From: JAGNRR01 sp964612525 | Lineage (GTDB): Bacteria > Bacteroidota > Bacteroidia > Chitinophagales > Chitinophagaceae | NCBI GenBank assembly: GCA_964612525.1 | Contig: CAZTCQ010000038.1 | Span: 1 to 23,659, forward strand | DNA: 23,659 bases | Reading direction: 5' to 3' | Shown: in pieces, positions 6,976-15,855 of the stretch | How positions within the stretch are numbered: the first letter of the stretch is position 1 | How the letters are laid out: every line of letters begins with the position of its first letter | Position numbers and translations under genes: made by a program | The notes under the pieces: generated by a model | Database searches by the model: none | What the model was told of the DNA's origin: nothing | Seen by the model: only the letters and a program-made list of their open reading frames with translations

Positions 6976-9491
6976 TTTTCGATTTTTTCAGTGGGTAAGA
7001 TTTGATTGATTTGAAGCCTTCTTTTTACAGATCCTTCTTTTTCATTTTTCATCACAGTAAGCAAGTTTGCTTTTTGCGATTCAGAAATATATTTACTGTC
7101 TTTGGCTAAGCCGTGTAAGCTTTTCATGGCATAGTAGCGCGTCCATTTATTTTCGTCTTCCTGAGCGCGACTCATTATTTCGGACCAGAATTTATTTTGT
7201 ATTTCTTTGCCAAATCGACTGGCCCAGATTTCATAGGTAGAAATTAAATGATTTCGTTCGGTGCCAAAACGGTGCATGAGTTGTTTTGAAAAATACTCAT
7301 TGTTACTATCTGCTTCCGTAGCGTATACGTTGCAAATTTCTTTGAATAAGGCTGATTTAGCCGTGTCGGCGCTAGGGGAGGCCTTTTCAGTCGCTCGGGA
7401 GGGGTTTACTTTTTTTAATCCATACAAGCCGGCCGCGGCTACTTGGTACGATTTAGCTTGGCTCCAACTAGAAAAATCTTTTTCTAACAGAGGGTCTGCC
7501 AATCCGCCTAGGATATAAATCGCTTGAGATTTTTGATTGGAGTGTGTGCTAAAATTGGCAATTCTTTTTAAATCTTCTTTAGCCCTGGTTATATTTTGTT
7601 CGTTTTCCCAATCAATTTTTTTCATGGCTTGATAGGACACTTCGGGTAATTTATCATTTACTGCGCTCAGCAACATTTGTTCCTCATTAATTGTTTGGTC
7701 CTTTTTGCCAGAGCTTGCATCGAGTATGCGCATTTTTTCAACAAGGTTGGAAGCACCCGCGTAGTAGTCAGTGACGGATTTTTTATCGTATAGTTCGTTC
7801 ACAATTTTACCAATAAAAAGGCAATTGGGATCTAGGTACAAACGCGAATTGACTTGTGTAGGAGTGAGCTTAATTTTAGTTTTTTGTTTTTTAATTTGAA
7901 CGGTAACTATTTCATCATTCACTCGATATTGAAAAGGGAATTCAAATACATTTTTGGTCTGCGTTTGAATGATTACCAATTCACTTTTGTCTTCATTTTT
8001 TTTAACTTCAATCACTGGGTGTCCTCCCTTGTGAAACCACTGCTGGAAAAATTTTCTTAAATCACGACCGGATACCTTTTCCATTTCAAATCGTAAATTT
8101 TCTATCTGGGCAGTACTGAATTCATGATTTTTGAGATAGTTTTTAATACCCGTAAAAAAAGTGTTTTCTCCAACGGCAAATCGCAGCAGGTTCAGTACCC
8201 GAGCACCTTTTTGATAGGTGATTGGATTAAAGAGTTCCTCCTTGTCATTGTAGTGAAATCGAATGATGGGTTTGTCGTTTCGTTTTGAATAACGCAGGTA
8301 AGACTTCATGCTATTATATTTTTTAAGAAGCTCAGCGGTTTTACCATATTTGTGTCCGAACCAAAGTTGCTCTCCAAAGGTGGCAAATCCCTCGTTTAAG
8401 GTAAGGTGTGACCAGGAAGCGCAGGTTACTAAGTCGCCAAACCAATGGTGAAAAAGCTCATGAGCCACAATGCCATCGTTTTGTTTGTCAATGAGTTCTC
8501 GATCGTCTTTTTGAACAAAGGCACCGTGCAAGGTGGCGCTTGTGTTTTCCATAGCGCCCGAAACAAAATCGCGCACAACTACTTGTGCATACTTCCCCCA
8601 GGGGTAGTCATAACCTACTTTGTTAGAAAAGAATTCTATCATTTCTGGTGTGTGTTTGAAAATATTTTTAGCAAAAGGGTGGTAGTTGTTTTCTAGATAA
8701 TAGCTTACTTCTTTTCCCTTGTAATCTTTGTCGATTGTTTTTTTAAATTGGCCAATGGCCATCATGACTAAATAAGCACTCATAGGTTTTTCTACTCGCC
8801 AATAGTCGGTTCGAGCTGTTCCTTTTTTTTGCTGGCGAATTAAAGTTCCATTGCTTAGGGTGGTTAAAGAATCAGCCACCGTAATATTAATGTCAAAAGT
8901 CATTTTTTCATGAGGCTTATCTATGGTGGCAAACCAGTTTGAATTAGACTCTGTTTCGCCTTGCGTCCACAGTTGGGTCGGTTTGAATGGTTCTTTTTTA
9001 TCAGTGTTTATAAAGTAAAGTCCTTTGTCATCTTTGATGGCGGCGCTTCCGTTGCTTATGTTTTTGTCTGGTTGGGCTGTGTAGTTAAAGGTTAAGGCCA
9101 GCGTATCTTGATTCGTAATGGATTGGTGCAAATAAATTTTTAGATGAGAAGTATTATTTCTTTTTCTAAATGCAAATTCTTTTCCGTTTTTAAAAAGTTG
9201 GACATTTTTAAAGGTGAAGTTTTTTGCGTCAACAATAAAAGAATCAGTGGGGTAGTGATAGGCCGTGAATATAATTTTTTCTCTTCCAAAGCATAAGTGT
9301 TTTTGCCAATCAAAAGATACATTGAGTTCTGTATGAAGAATGTCTATTTCTTGAGAGGGGCGTTCGCGTACTTCTTTATTTTTTGTGGTGATTTTGAGGG
9401 GTTTGAGAACAATCGGATTCGGTGCTGGTTTTTTTACAGCGCAGCTGCCTAAAAAAAGCATAGCACATAACATTAGGTATTTATGATTCAT
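6972..9491 (-). CDS. M1-family zinc aminopeptidase lipoprotein
   Basis: An 839-residue M1 (gluzincin) metallopeptidase, likely trimming peptides from their N-terminus in the periplasm. The N-terminus has a lipobox, LGSC with Cys17, and the residues after Cys (AVKKP) lack the acidic patch linked to surface export in Bacteroidota, so a periplasm-facing lipoprotein is inferred. The exopeptidase motif GAMEN is at 312-316. The zinc site HELFHHW is at 344-350, with the third ligand Glu367 in NEGFA at the usual 18-residue spacing. Residues 1-250 are the beta-rich N-domain; from about 550 on the sequence is helical and HEAT-like. The gene is first in an M1-pfkA unit and diverges from the EVE gene across 50 bases. 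The exact peptide substrate cannot be read from sequence. Confidence 0.92.
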   Translation of the reverse strand: MNHKYLMLCAMLFLGSCAVKKPAPNPIVLKPLKITTKNKEVRERPSQEIDILHTELNVSFDWQKHLCFGREKIIFTAYHYPTDSFIVDAKNFTFKNVQLFKNGKEFAFRKRNNTSHLKIYLHQSITNQDTLALTFNYTAQPDKNISNGSAAIKDDKGLYFINTDKKEPFKPTQLWTQGETESNSNWFATIDKPHEKMTFDINITVADSLTTLSNGTLIRQQKKGTARTDYWRVEKPMSAYLVMMAIGQFKKTIDKDYKGKEVSYYLENNYHPFAKNIFKHTPEMIEFFSNKVGYDYPWGKYAQVVVRDFVSGAMENTSATLHGAFVQKDDRELIDKQNDGIVAHELFHHWFGDLVTCASWSHLTLNEGFATFGEQLWFGHKYGKTAELLKKYNSMKSYLRYSKRNDKPIIRFHYNDKEELFNPITYQKGARVLNLLRFAVGENTFFTGIKNYLKNHEFSTAQIENLRFEMEKVSGRDLRKFFQQWFHKGGHPVIEVKKNEDKSELVIIQTQTKNVFEFPFQYRVNDEIVTVQIKKQKTKIKLTPTQVNSRLYLDPNCLFIGKIVNELYDKKSVTDYYAGASNLVEKMRILDASSGKKDQTINEEQMLLSAVNDKLPEVSYQAMKKIDWENEQNITRAKEDLKRIANFSTHSNQKSQAIYILGGLADPLLEKDFSSWSQAKSYQVAAAGLYGLKKVNPSRATEKASPSADTAKSALFKEICNVYATEADSNNEYFSKQLMHRFGTERNHLISTYEIWASRFGKEIQNKFWSEIMSRAQEDENKWTRYYAMKSLHGLAKDSKYISESQKANLLTVMKNEKEGSVKRRLQINQILPTEKIEK

Positions 9492-9519
9492 GTCGTAAAA
9501 GTAGGAGTTATTTTGTTTG

Positions 9520-9539
9520 TAAATTTGAAAATAAATTTG
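9520..9539 (+). promoter_or_regulatory. Tandem -7-like elements before the EVE gene
   Basis: TAAATTTG, a full match to TAnnTTTG, occurs twice (9520-9527 and 9532-9539) as part of an imperfect 12-base tandem repeat ending two bases before the ATG at 9542. TTTG at 9512-9515 is 16 bases before the second copy, which is shorter than usual for a -33 element. Use of the second copy would place the transcription start inside the coding region, so the first copy is the better candidate. Confidence 0.4.
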
Positions 9540-9541
9540 AA

Positions 9542-9955
9542 ATGCAATATTGGTTAATGAAATCAGAGCCCTTTAAATATAGTTGGGATGATTTAAAAAA
9601 AGATAGAAAAACATTTTGGGATGGAGTTAGAAATTACTCGGCTCGAAATAATATGAAAGAAATGAAAAAAGGCGATTTAGCTTTTTTTTACCATTCAAAT
9701 GAAGGCTTGGAAATAGTGGGAGTGGCTGAGATAATTAAAGAGCATTATCAAGACCCGACTGTAGAGGATGACCGTTGGGTGGCAGTGGATATTAAGCCAG
9801 TTTGTGACCTGGCTAAGCCAGTAACGCTAAAAGAAATTAAAGCCGAGCCCAAACTTCAAGATATGGATTTGGTAAGATTAATGCGTTTGTCGGTAGGGAA
9901 GGTAAAGAAGAAAGAATTTGATTTGGTGATGAAAATGGGTAAGACTACATTGTAG
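9542..9955 (+). CDS. EVE-domain protein (PUA-like fold, modified-nucleotide reader type)
   Basis: A 137-residue single-domain EVE protein. The start MQYWLMKSEP matches the family N-terminus and supports the ATG. Further family signatures are WDGVRNYSARNN (46-57), the KKGDLAFFYHS strand (62-72), VGVAEI (79-84) and, near the end, the DMDLVRLMRLSV stretch. EVE domains share the PUA fold; related modules such as YTH and ASCH bind RNA or modified bases, and some EVE proteins are linked to recognising modified cytosine. No restriction or methyltransferase gene lies nearby, so a housekeeping role is more likely than defence, but the substrate is unknown. It diverges from the M1 gene and converges with the histidine kinase gene with no base between the two stop codons. 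Confidence 0.88.
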   Translation: MQYWLMKSEPFKYSWDDLKKDRKTFWDGVRNYSARNNMKEMKKGDLAFFYHSNEGLEIVGVAEIIKEHYQDPTVEDDRWVAVDIKPVCDLAKPVTLKEIKAEPKLQDMDLVRLMRLSVGKVKKKEFDLVMKMGKTTL

Positions 9956-12900
9956 TTATTCTTCCTCCTCGCTTTCTTCATCTTTGTACAGAGGAATTAA
10001 AATATGAAAGGCGGTTCCTTTACCTTTTGAACTTTCGAAATAAATATTCCCTCCCGTTTTGGTGATGATGTCTTTACACATGGCTAAACCAAGTCCAGAG
10101 CCAGAAGACTTCGTGGTAAAGTTTGGCTCAAAGATTTTAGCATGGAGTTCTTTTGGAATTCCTTGCCCGTTATCCTCAATGGTAATATCGATTAAATTAT
10201 TTGGTTGTTTGGTCGTGGTCAATATAATTTGTCCAGTAAGGTCATCGGGAATGGATTGCATCGCATTTTGAATAACGTTGGTGAGTACCCTGATCATCTT
10301 TACTTTGTCAACATGCACAAATACATCTACTTTCGGAAACACAAATAGAAATTCTGTCTCTTCGCTATCTGAATAGATTCCTGTTGTGGTTTCTAAAATA
10401 TCTAGTAACGACTCCCTTTTGGCATCAATGTCTGTCATTGTGGCAAATTCCGAAAAATTTGACGCCGTCCGAGTGAGGACGCCTATTTGTTCTAATACAG
10501 TACTTGTCATTTTCTGTGTGAGCTGAGGGACATTTGGGTCATTTCTTTTAATGGCTGCTTGTAAGGATTGAAGCGAAAGGCTCATCGGCGTAAGCGGATT
10601 TTTGATTTCATGGGCAATTTGTCTCGCCATTTCTCGCCAGGCGATTTCTCTTTCTGATTTTGCCAGCAAAGCGGTACTGTTTTCTAACTTAACTAATGTT
10701 CGATTATATTCTTTAATGAGCAAACCTATCTCATCGCTGTATGGCCAATGGAGTGGCTCATTAGTTTGTGTAAGATTAATTTTAGAAAACTGATTAATAA
10801 TTTTAGTAAAAGAAATCGTTAGTCGTCGTGTAATGTAAAAAGCAAGAAGTGATGAGAGTAGAAAAACAAGAGCATAAATATTGATGAGCATGGTTACAAT
10901 ATTTGAATTGCTCTTTGCTATACTATACTGCGAGGTAAAATTGGGAGTCTCTAAAATGGCGCTTAACTCACCATTGCGATCAAAAATGTTTGTATAGATT
11001 GTGAAATACCCCAACATGCCTATTCTTTGGTTCGAACGGTAGGATAAGGTTTTGTTTTTTTGCAAGGATGCCAAGGCTTTCGGATTCACTAAGTTGGGAA
11101 GTAGGTTCGCTATTTTTTTTGATACAGAAGTGAAAAACTTGGTTCCTTGTAGATTGTATAAATTAATGCTTACATCGTGCTTCTCAATAAATGGACTCAC
11201 TATTTTCTTAATCGTTGTTTCATTAAAATCTAATGAACTCGATGAGTCTGAATAGGCTTCTATATTTGCACCTTCTATTACTTTTTTAATTTCATTAGAT
11301 GCGTAAAATGCTTTTTGCTTTGCAGTTTTATTAGCTTCAGAAGAAAACATGTAAATAGTAATACCACCAATAACACTGAGCGAGAGCAGTTCAACAATAA
11401 GGATAGCCAAATGGATTCTCATACGTAGAGTAAGTCCTAGTAAATTAATAAAGCGACGTCTTCTAAAGTTGGATCGAGCGATTATGTTGCCTAGGATGTA
11501 TAAAGAAACAAGCAAGAAAATAACAGTAAAAATATAAGCATAGGTGGTGCTAATTTTATAAAGTGTATTTTTCTTTTTTCTAATAATAATAGATTTTTTG
11601 GAGCCGTTTTTTGTTTCATGAACCGCGACTTCACTTGTGTTTTTTGTGTTGGGAAGGTTTATAATTCCTTCTGTATTCGAAATATTTTTAGGAAGCTTAA
11701 TAGGAAAAGCATCAATATCTGATTGCTCCACGAGCTGATTATCCTTGTAATAAGCAAACTGATACTTTGAAGTGCTTTGTTTTTGAGTTAGTTGTAAAGT
11801 GGATAATAGCTGATTATAACTTGGATTTATCAAATTATAGGCGGGTGATAAGCTTATTTGAATTGTATAATTTTCAGTTTTTTGTGATAGTTGATACTTC
11901 TTTATACTGTTCTGATTAACCAGTTGAAGTATTAAGGAGTCGCTTTTATGGATAGTTATTTGTTCATCGCTATCTATTTGATCAGGCCTTTCATTCTCAT
12001 TCGGTAAAATTTCTACTTGACTATTGTAAACGGGTTCAAATTGTAAAACGTGTTTTTGGTTAATGTAGTTTACTATATCCTCGGTTCTTTTGAAATTCTT
12101 AATCTGAGCACTGCTATCTATTTTGGCAGCTATTGATAGCAATTTACTTTCGGTTATCTTGGATTCAAAGTTTAAAATTCGTTTCCCAAAATCTTGCTGC
12201 AATTTTAGTTCTTTGTGAGTGTCATAGTAATGGATCACAATTACACAGCTAAGGGATAGATAAATCATCCAGTATATGAGCTTGTACGAATTGAAGTCAA
12301 ACTTAGTATGCAGAGATTTTATACTTAAAAAAAACAAGGTCAGGCTAGTCCAAAAAGCTACTATGGTGAAAACGTAGTCAAAATTTTGAAACAGTATCCA
12401 GTAGAGGGGGATACCCGCTAGAGGAATGAGAATAAATACCTTTGATTTTACATTATACTTTTCAAAGTATCGTTTAAAAATCATGACACATAAGGTATAG
12501 TTGACAAAGATTAATAACATGGTGCCGAGCCCTATAATATTGTAAGGGCGAAGGTTTGCTACGTCGGTAGTGTCAAATCGTAAACGACTATCAAAAACAA
12601 TGCTTCTAATTTGTAGGATTGAAACATAGGCCGAAGCATACAGCACAAAACTTAAAATAATTAAGAAAGCAATAGAGCTGTATTTAGAGCCAACCTTCCA
12701 AACTTTATTTTGGACATTCATAATAAAAAAGAACAATACCCAAAAAAGTAAACAAGCATTAATGAAGACATCGCCGAGTGAACACGAAAGAAACGAGGAT
12801 GAATATAAGGTTGGATTAAATAGATAATACTCGGAATAATCGTCAGGAAATCCAAATTGATAAGTGAGAAAACGAATTAAAAATATCGTTAGCAACATTA

Positions 12901-13693
12901 GGCTAAAGTAGAGAAGAGGATTTCTACTTACGGATACCTTGAAAAAGGTATGAATGGATACGCCGAAGAAGATAAAGGCCAATGATGCCAAGAAAAAACG
13001 GGCGAAATTTTTATCAGTAATTGCAAAAAAGTTAGATTGTTCTACTAGTCTGAAACGCGGGTAACCTCTTATCGATACAAGGTTATTCGGCGGGTTGGTA
13101 TCGTTCTTGTTTAACAAGGGTTCTAGTCTATATCCAAAATCTTCTTGTTGTTTGGTTCCAAATGAAAAGGCAAAATTAGAAGGCAATAAATCACTATTCA
13201 AATTGTGATTTGTGAATAAGGGGAATTTGCCAATGATAGATACTTCCCCTGATGGAGTCTGAATCTCTTTCCGAAGAAAGAGGCCAACTTCGCCATTCAT
13301 TTCGTAACTCAATAGAGTGTCGGTCTCGGCAGCTTGAAATTGAAGAGGGTTATTTATTGATTTACTCCAAAAAAAAAGGGAGTCATTCAGATAAGCAGCA
13401 AAAGACCAATTCTTTGCCCTGTATTTATTGAAATCTTCAAGGGTAGTTGATGTAAAATCTGGGATGCTCTTATCGAAACGGGCTACATTACTTTCGAACT
13501 CTTGAAACTCCTTCTCGAAATTTACACTAATTTTTTTTGCAATTTTATCGGTAGTTAATCGAGGGAAGAGAAGCGTATTCACCGGTTGCCAAGATAGGAT
13601 GAAGAATAAAACAGCAAGCAGCAAAAAAATCCTCCTATCAATGTCAAAAGGAAATCTAAACGCTCGACCCGTATTTTTTTTAAGTTTACTCAC
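9956..13693 (-). CDS. Very large NtrY-like sensor histidine kinase with 12 predicted membrane segments
   Basis: A 1245-residue membrane sensor kinase. My reading of hydrophobic segments gives 12: about 21-43, 229-250, 258-281, 303-326, 338-360, 386-407, 417-435, 438-457, 472-490, 713-737, 757-782 and 931-954. Short loops such as 327-337, 408-416 and 738-756 are Arg/Lys-rich, in agreement with an N-in topology. That leaves three extracytoplasmic domains: 44-228, 491-712 and 783-930. After a HAMP-like stretch (955-1010) come the H-box with phospho-acceptor His1028 (QIAHEIKNPLTP), the N-box (Asn1139, Asn1143), DNGQGIP (1174-1180) and GSGLGLA (1198-1204). All catalytic motifs are intact. The start codon is GTG inside the mazG 3' end (8-base overlap, GTGAGTAA); the next Met is not until about residue 132. 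No response regulator is adjacent. The acidic tail (ESEEEE) is unusual. The ligand is unknown. Confidence 0.9.
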   Translation of the reverse strand: MSKLKKNTGRAFRFPFDIDRRIFLLLAVLFFILSWQPVNTLLFPRLTTDKIAKKISVNFEKEFQEFESNVARFDKSIPDFTSTTLEDFNKYRAKNWSFAAYLNDSLFFWSKSINNPLQFQAAETDTLLSYEMNGEVGLFLRKEIQTPSGEVSIIGKFPLFTNHNLNSDLLPSNFAFSFGTKQQEDFGYRLEPLLNKNDTNPPNNLVSIRGYPRFRLVEQSNFFAITDKNFARFFLASLAFIFFGVSIHTFFKVSVSRNPLLYFSLMLLTIFLIRFLTYQFGFPDDYSEYYLFNPTLYSSSFLSCSLGDVFINACLLFWVLFFFIMNVQNKVWKVGSKYSSIAFLIILSFVLYASAYVSILQIRSIVFDSRLRFDTTDVANLRPYNIIGLGTMLLIFVNYTLCVMIFKRYFEKYNVKSKVFILIPLAGIPLYWILFQNFDYVFTIVAFWTSLTLFFLSIKSLHTKFDFNSYKLIYWMIYLSLSCVIVIHYYDTHKELKLQQDFGKRILNFESKITESKLLSIAAKIDSSAQIKNFKRTEDIVNYINQKHVLQFEPVYNSQVEILPNENERPDQIDSDEQITIHKSDSLILQLVNQNSIKKYQLSQKTENYTIQISLSPAYNLINPSYNQLLSTLQLTQKQSTSKYQFAYYKDNQLVEQSDIDAFPIKLPKNISNTEGIINLPNTKNTSEVAVHETKNGSKKSIIIRKKKNTLYKISTTYAYIFTVIFLLVSLYILGNIIARSNFRRRRFINLLGLTLRMRIHLAILIVELLSLSVIGGITIYMFSSEANKTAKQKAFYASNEIKKVIEGANIEAYSDSSSSLDFNETTIKKIVSPFIEKHDVSINLYNLQGTKFFTSVSKKIANLLPNLVNPKALASLQKNKTLSYRSNQRIGMLGYFTIYTNIFDRNGELSAILETPNFTSQYSIAKSNSNIVTMLINIYALVFLLSSLLAFYITRRLTISFTKIINQFSKINLTQTNEPLHWPYSDEIGLLIKEYNRTLVKLENSTALLAKSEREIAWREMARQIAHEIKNPLTPMSLSLQSLQAAIKRNDPNVPQLTQKMTSTVLEQIGVLTRTASNFSEFATMTDIDAKRESLLDILETTTGIYSDSEETEFLFVFPKVDVFVHVDKVKMIRVLTNVIQNAMQSIPDDLTGQIILTTTKQPNNLIDITIEDNGQGIPKELHAKIFEPNFTTKSSGSGLGLAMCKDIITKTGGNIYFESSKGKGTAFHILIPLYKDEESEEEE

Positions 13694-14456
13694 TCTTCTT
13701 TATCTGATTCCAAATCGCATCAAGCTCCTCAAGTGAAAGTTCATTTAAAGAACTGACTGACACCATTGCTTTTTTTTCCATTTCATTAAATCTACGAATA
13801 AATTTTTTATTCGTTTTTTCCAAAGCCGCTTCAGGGTCAATGTCTAAAAATCTGGCATAGTTTATCATGGAAAATAAGACATCGCCAAATTCTGCTTCCA
13901 TTTCAACTTTGTTGTTTACTGAAAGAGCTTCTTCAAACTCACTCCACTCTTCGTCTATTTTATCCTTTACGTCACTAGCTTTTTCCCATTCAAACCCAAC
14001 TTGCTTCGCTTTCTCTTGCAAACGAACAGCTTTTACAATTGCGGGGAGTGAGCTAGGTACGCCACTAAGAACACCTTTTTTACCTTCTTTTAATTTTAGA
14101 TTTTCCCAATTTTGCTTTACGTCTTCTTCATTGTCTACCGAAACTTTATCGTAAATATGAGGGTGACGGTTGACGAGCTTTTTGCAAATAGATTTTACAA
14201 CATCTTCTCGAGTAAATTTACCTTTTTCGCTTGCTAGTTTAATATAGAAAACAAGATGAAGTAAAATGTCGCCAAGTTCCTCTTCCAAACCGGCCCAATC
14301 CTCTGAATCAATGGCATCCACTAGTTCGTATGTTTCTTCGATGGTAAGTTTTCTGAGAGTTTGGATAGTCTGTTTTTTATCCCAAGGACATTTGGTCCGT
14401 AGCTCACTCATGATATTTTCTAGCCGTTCATACGAGCCTGCGTAATTATCATTCAT
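13686..14456 (-). CDS. mazG: Nucleoside triphosphate pyrophosphohydrolase MazG
   Basis: A 256-residue two-domain MazG, close to the E. coli protein (263). It hydrolyses NTPs and dNTPs to monophosphates and pyrophosphate, clearing aberrant nucleotides. The first repeat carries EExxE at 40-44 followed by ExxD at 60-63 (EELGD), the metal-binding set of all-alpha NTP pyrophosphatases. The second repeat repeats the pattern at 169-173 (EEWSE) and 189-192 (EFGD), so both domains look intact. CPWDKKQT (23-30) is the usual signature before the first helix. The gene is first in a two-gene unit: its last codons overlap the GTG start of the sensor kinase. It diverges from the nucleoside transporter gene across 91 bases, which may be coincidence or a loose nucleotide-related grouping. 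Confidence 0.94.
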   Translation of the reverse strand: MNDNYAGSYERLENIMSELRTKCPWDKKQTIQTLRKLTIEETYELVDAIDSEDWAGLEEELGDILLHLVFYIKLASEKGKFTREDVVKSICKKLVNRHPHIYDKVSVDNEEDVKQNWENLKLKEGKKGVLSGVPSSLPAIVKAVRLQEKAKQVGFEWEKASDVKDKIDEEWSEFEEALSVNNKVEMEAEFGDVLFSMINYARFLDIDPEAALEKTNKKFIRRFNEMEKKAMVSVSSLNELSLEELDAIWNQIKKSE

Positions 14457-14547
14457 AAAAGTATAAATCTACTAATATGCGTCTAAATAGTGTAGATAAT
14501 TCTCATTTTTAATTACAAAGCAAGGTCTTATATTCACAGTTCTAACT

Positions 14548-15813
14548 ATGGAAAAATTTCAAGGTGTTCTCGGTATATTATTTATTCTAGGGTTGGCGTT
14601 TGCTTTTAGCAACAATAGGTTTCAAATAAATAAGCGATTGGTGTTTACTGGTCTTGGCTTACAAATTGTCCTTGGCATTTTAATACTAAAGGTTCCTTTT
14701 ATCAAAATGTTCTTTGAGCTTATAGGCAAAGTAGTAGAAAAAATAGATGCTGCTGCATTCAAGGGAGCATCTTTCGTTTATGGGGGCCTACTAGTAAACG
14801 GCGCTGAAGGTCCAATGGCTTACCGAGCCGGTGAAAATATGGAATCCACTATGCGTCCTTTTATTTTTGGCTTTAATGTGTTAGCTACAATAATTATTAT
14901 TTGCATACTAGTGGCTTTACTTTATCATTTTGGTATCATGCAACGCATAGTTGGCTTTCTCGCTAAATGGATGAATAAAATTTTAAGAGTCTCCGGAGTA
15001 GAAAGTTTGAGTAATGTAGGCAGTGCTTTTGTTGGTCAAGTGGAGGCTCAAGTAATGATTCAACCCTTTATAAAAAATATGACTCGCAGTGAAATTATGG
15101 CAAGTATGGCAGGCAGCTTCGCTTGCATTTCAGGTTCTGTAATGGCGATTTATGCCTCTTTCGGAATTGAGATGAAATTTTTGTTGACGGCTAGTTTGAT
15201 GGCTGCCCCTGGTGCTTTGGTAATTGCCAAAATATTATACCCCGAAACAGAAAAGTCGGAGACTATGGGTGAGGTTACGATTAGTAAAAAAAGTCAATAC
15301 GACAGTGCGATAGATGCGATCACACATGGAGCTTCTGATGGGATGAAAATATCTTTGAATGTATTTGCTATGCTCATAGGTTTTATCGCCCTGATTGCAT
15401 TGGTAGATACGGGATTATCCTACCTGCCGTTTGAAGAGCCGATTCAATTACGAACGATATTCGGTTGGATATTTTATCCAGTTGCTTGGTTACTCGGTGT
15501 TCCCGATGCTGATCTTCAGTCTGTCGGTCAACTGATGGGCACCAAGCTTTCCATCAATGAATTTGTAGCTTATTTAGATATGAAATCTATGATGGCCGCA
15601 GGAGTTCTAAGTGAAAAAGGAAAGTGGATTGCTAGTTTTGCTTTGTGTGGTTTTGCAAATTTTGCTTCCGTCGGGATTCAAATTGGAGGTATTTCAGCCT
15701 TGTGTCCGGAACGAAGAAAAGATATCGCAAGCCTTGGGCTCAAAGCTATGTTTGCTGGAACTCTGGCATCTTACATGTCAGCTGCTATTGCAGGGATTAT
15801 TCTTAGTTTTTAA
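14548..15813 (+). CDS. Concentrative nucleoside transporter family protein (CNT/NupC)
   Basis: A 421-residue inner-membrane protein of the CNT family, which imports nucleosides with sodium or protons. The N-terminal helix with SNNR (21-24) is typical. The re-entrant and core signatures are in order: GQVEAQ (163-168) then IQPFIKNMTRSE, SFACISGS (190-197), NVFAMLIGFIALIALVD (271-287), LMGTKLSINEFVAY (329-342, Glu338) and CGFANFASVG (367-376). In well-studied CNTs the first motif reads GQTE or GQSE followed by Ala/Ser-Pro; here Val replaces the Thr/Ser and Gln the Pro, while Gln164 and Glu166 remain. Substrate preference may therefore differ. The gene is followed after 42 bases by map. Membership in the family is firm; calling it NupC specifically is not. 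Confidence 0.9.
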   Translation: MEKFQGVLGILFILGLAFAFSNNRFQINKRLVFTGLGLQIVLGILILKVPFIKMFFELIGKVVEKIDAAAFKGASFVYGGLLVNGAEGPMAYRAGENMESTMRPFIFGFNVLATIIIICILVALLYHFGIMQRIVGFLAKWMNKILRVSGVESLSNVGSAFVGQVEAQVMIQPFIKNMTRSEIMASMAGSFACISGSVMAIYASFGIEMKFLLTASLMAAPGALVIAKILYPETEKSETMGEVTISKKSQYDSAIDAITHGASDGMKISLNVFAMLIGFIALIALVDTGLSYLPFEEPIQLRTIFGWIFYPVAWLLGVPDADLQSVGQLMGTKLSINEFVAYLDMKSMMAAGVLSEKGKWIASFALCGFANFASVGIQIGGISALCPERRKDIASLGLKAMFAGTLASYMSAAIAGIILSF

Positions 15814-15835
15814 GAATCAAAAAATAAAAGCGGTT

Positions 15836-15843
15836 TATCTTCG
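15836..15843 (+). promoter_or_regulatory. Possible -7 element before map
   Basis: TATCTTCG, one mismatch from TAnnTTTG, lies 12 bases before the map ATG. The same octamer occurs 5 bases before the small membrane-protein gene at 22941. No clear TTTG is seen at -33. Map may have its own promoter in addition to read-through from the transporter gene. Confidence 0.3.
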
Positions 15844-15855
15844 CTATCAATTAGT

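Noticed and set aside
9140..9322. Minus-strand frame within the M1 peptidase gene
   Set aside because: It is an out-of-phase shadow of the peptidase N-domain and has no support of its own.
9542..9955. EVE-domain gene as part of a modification-dependent defence system
   Set aside because: No nuclease, methyltransferase or NTPase partner is adjacent; neighbours are housekeeping genes and the protein is a single EVE domain.
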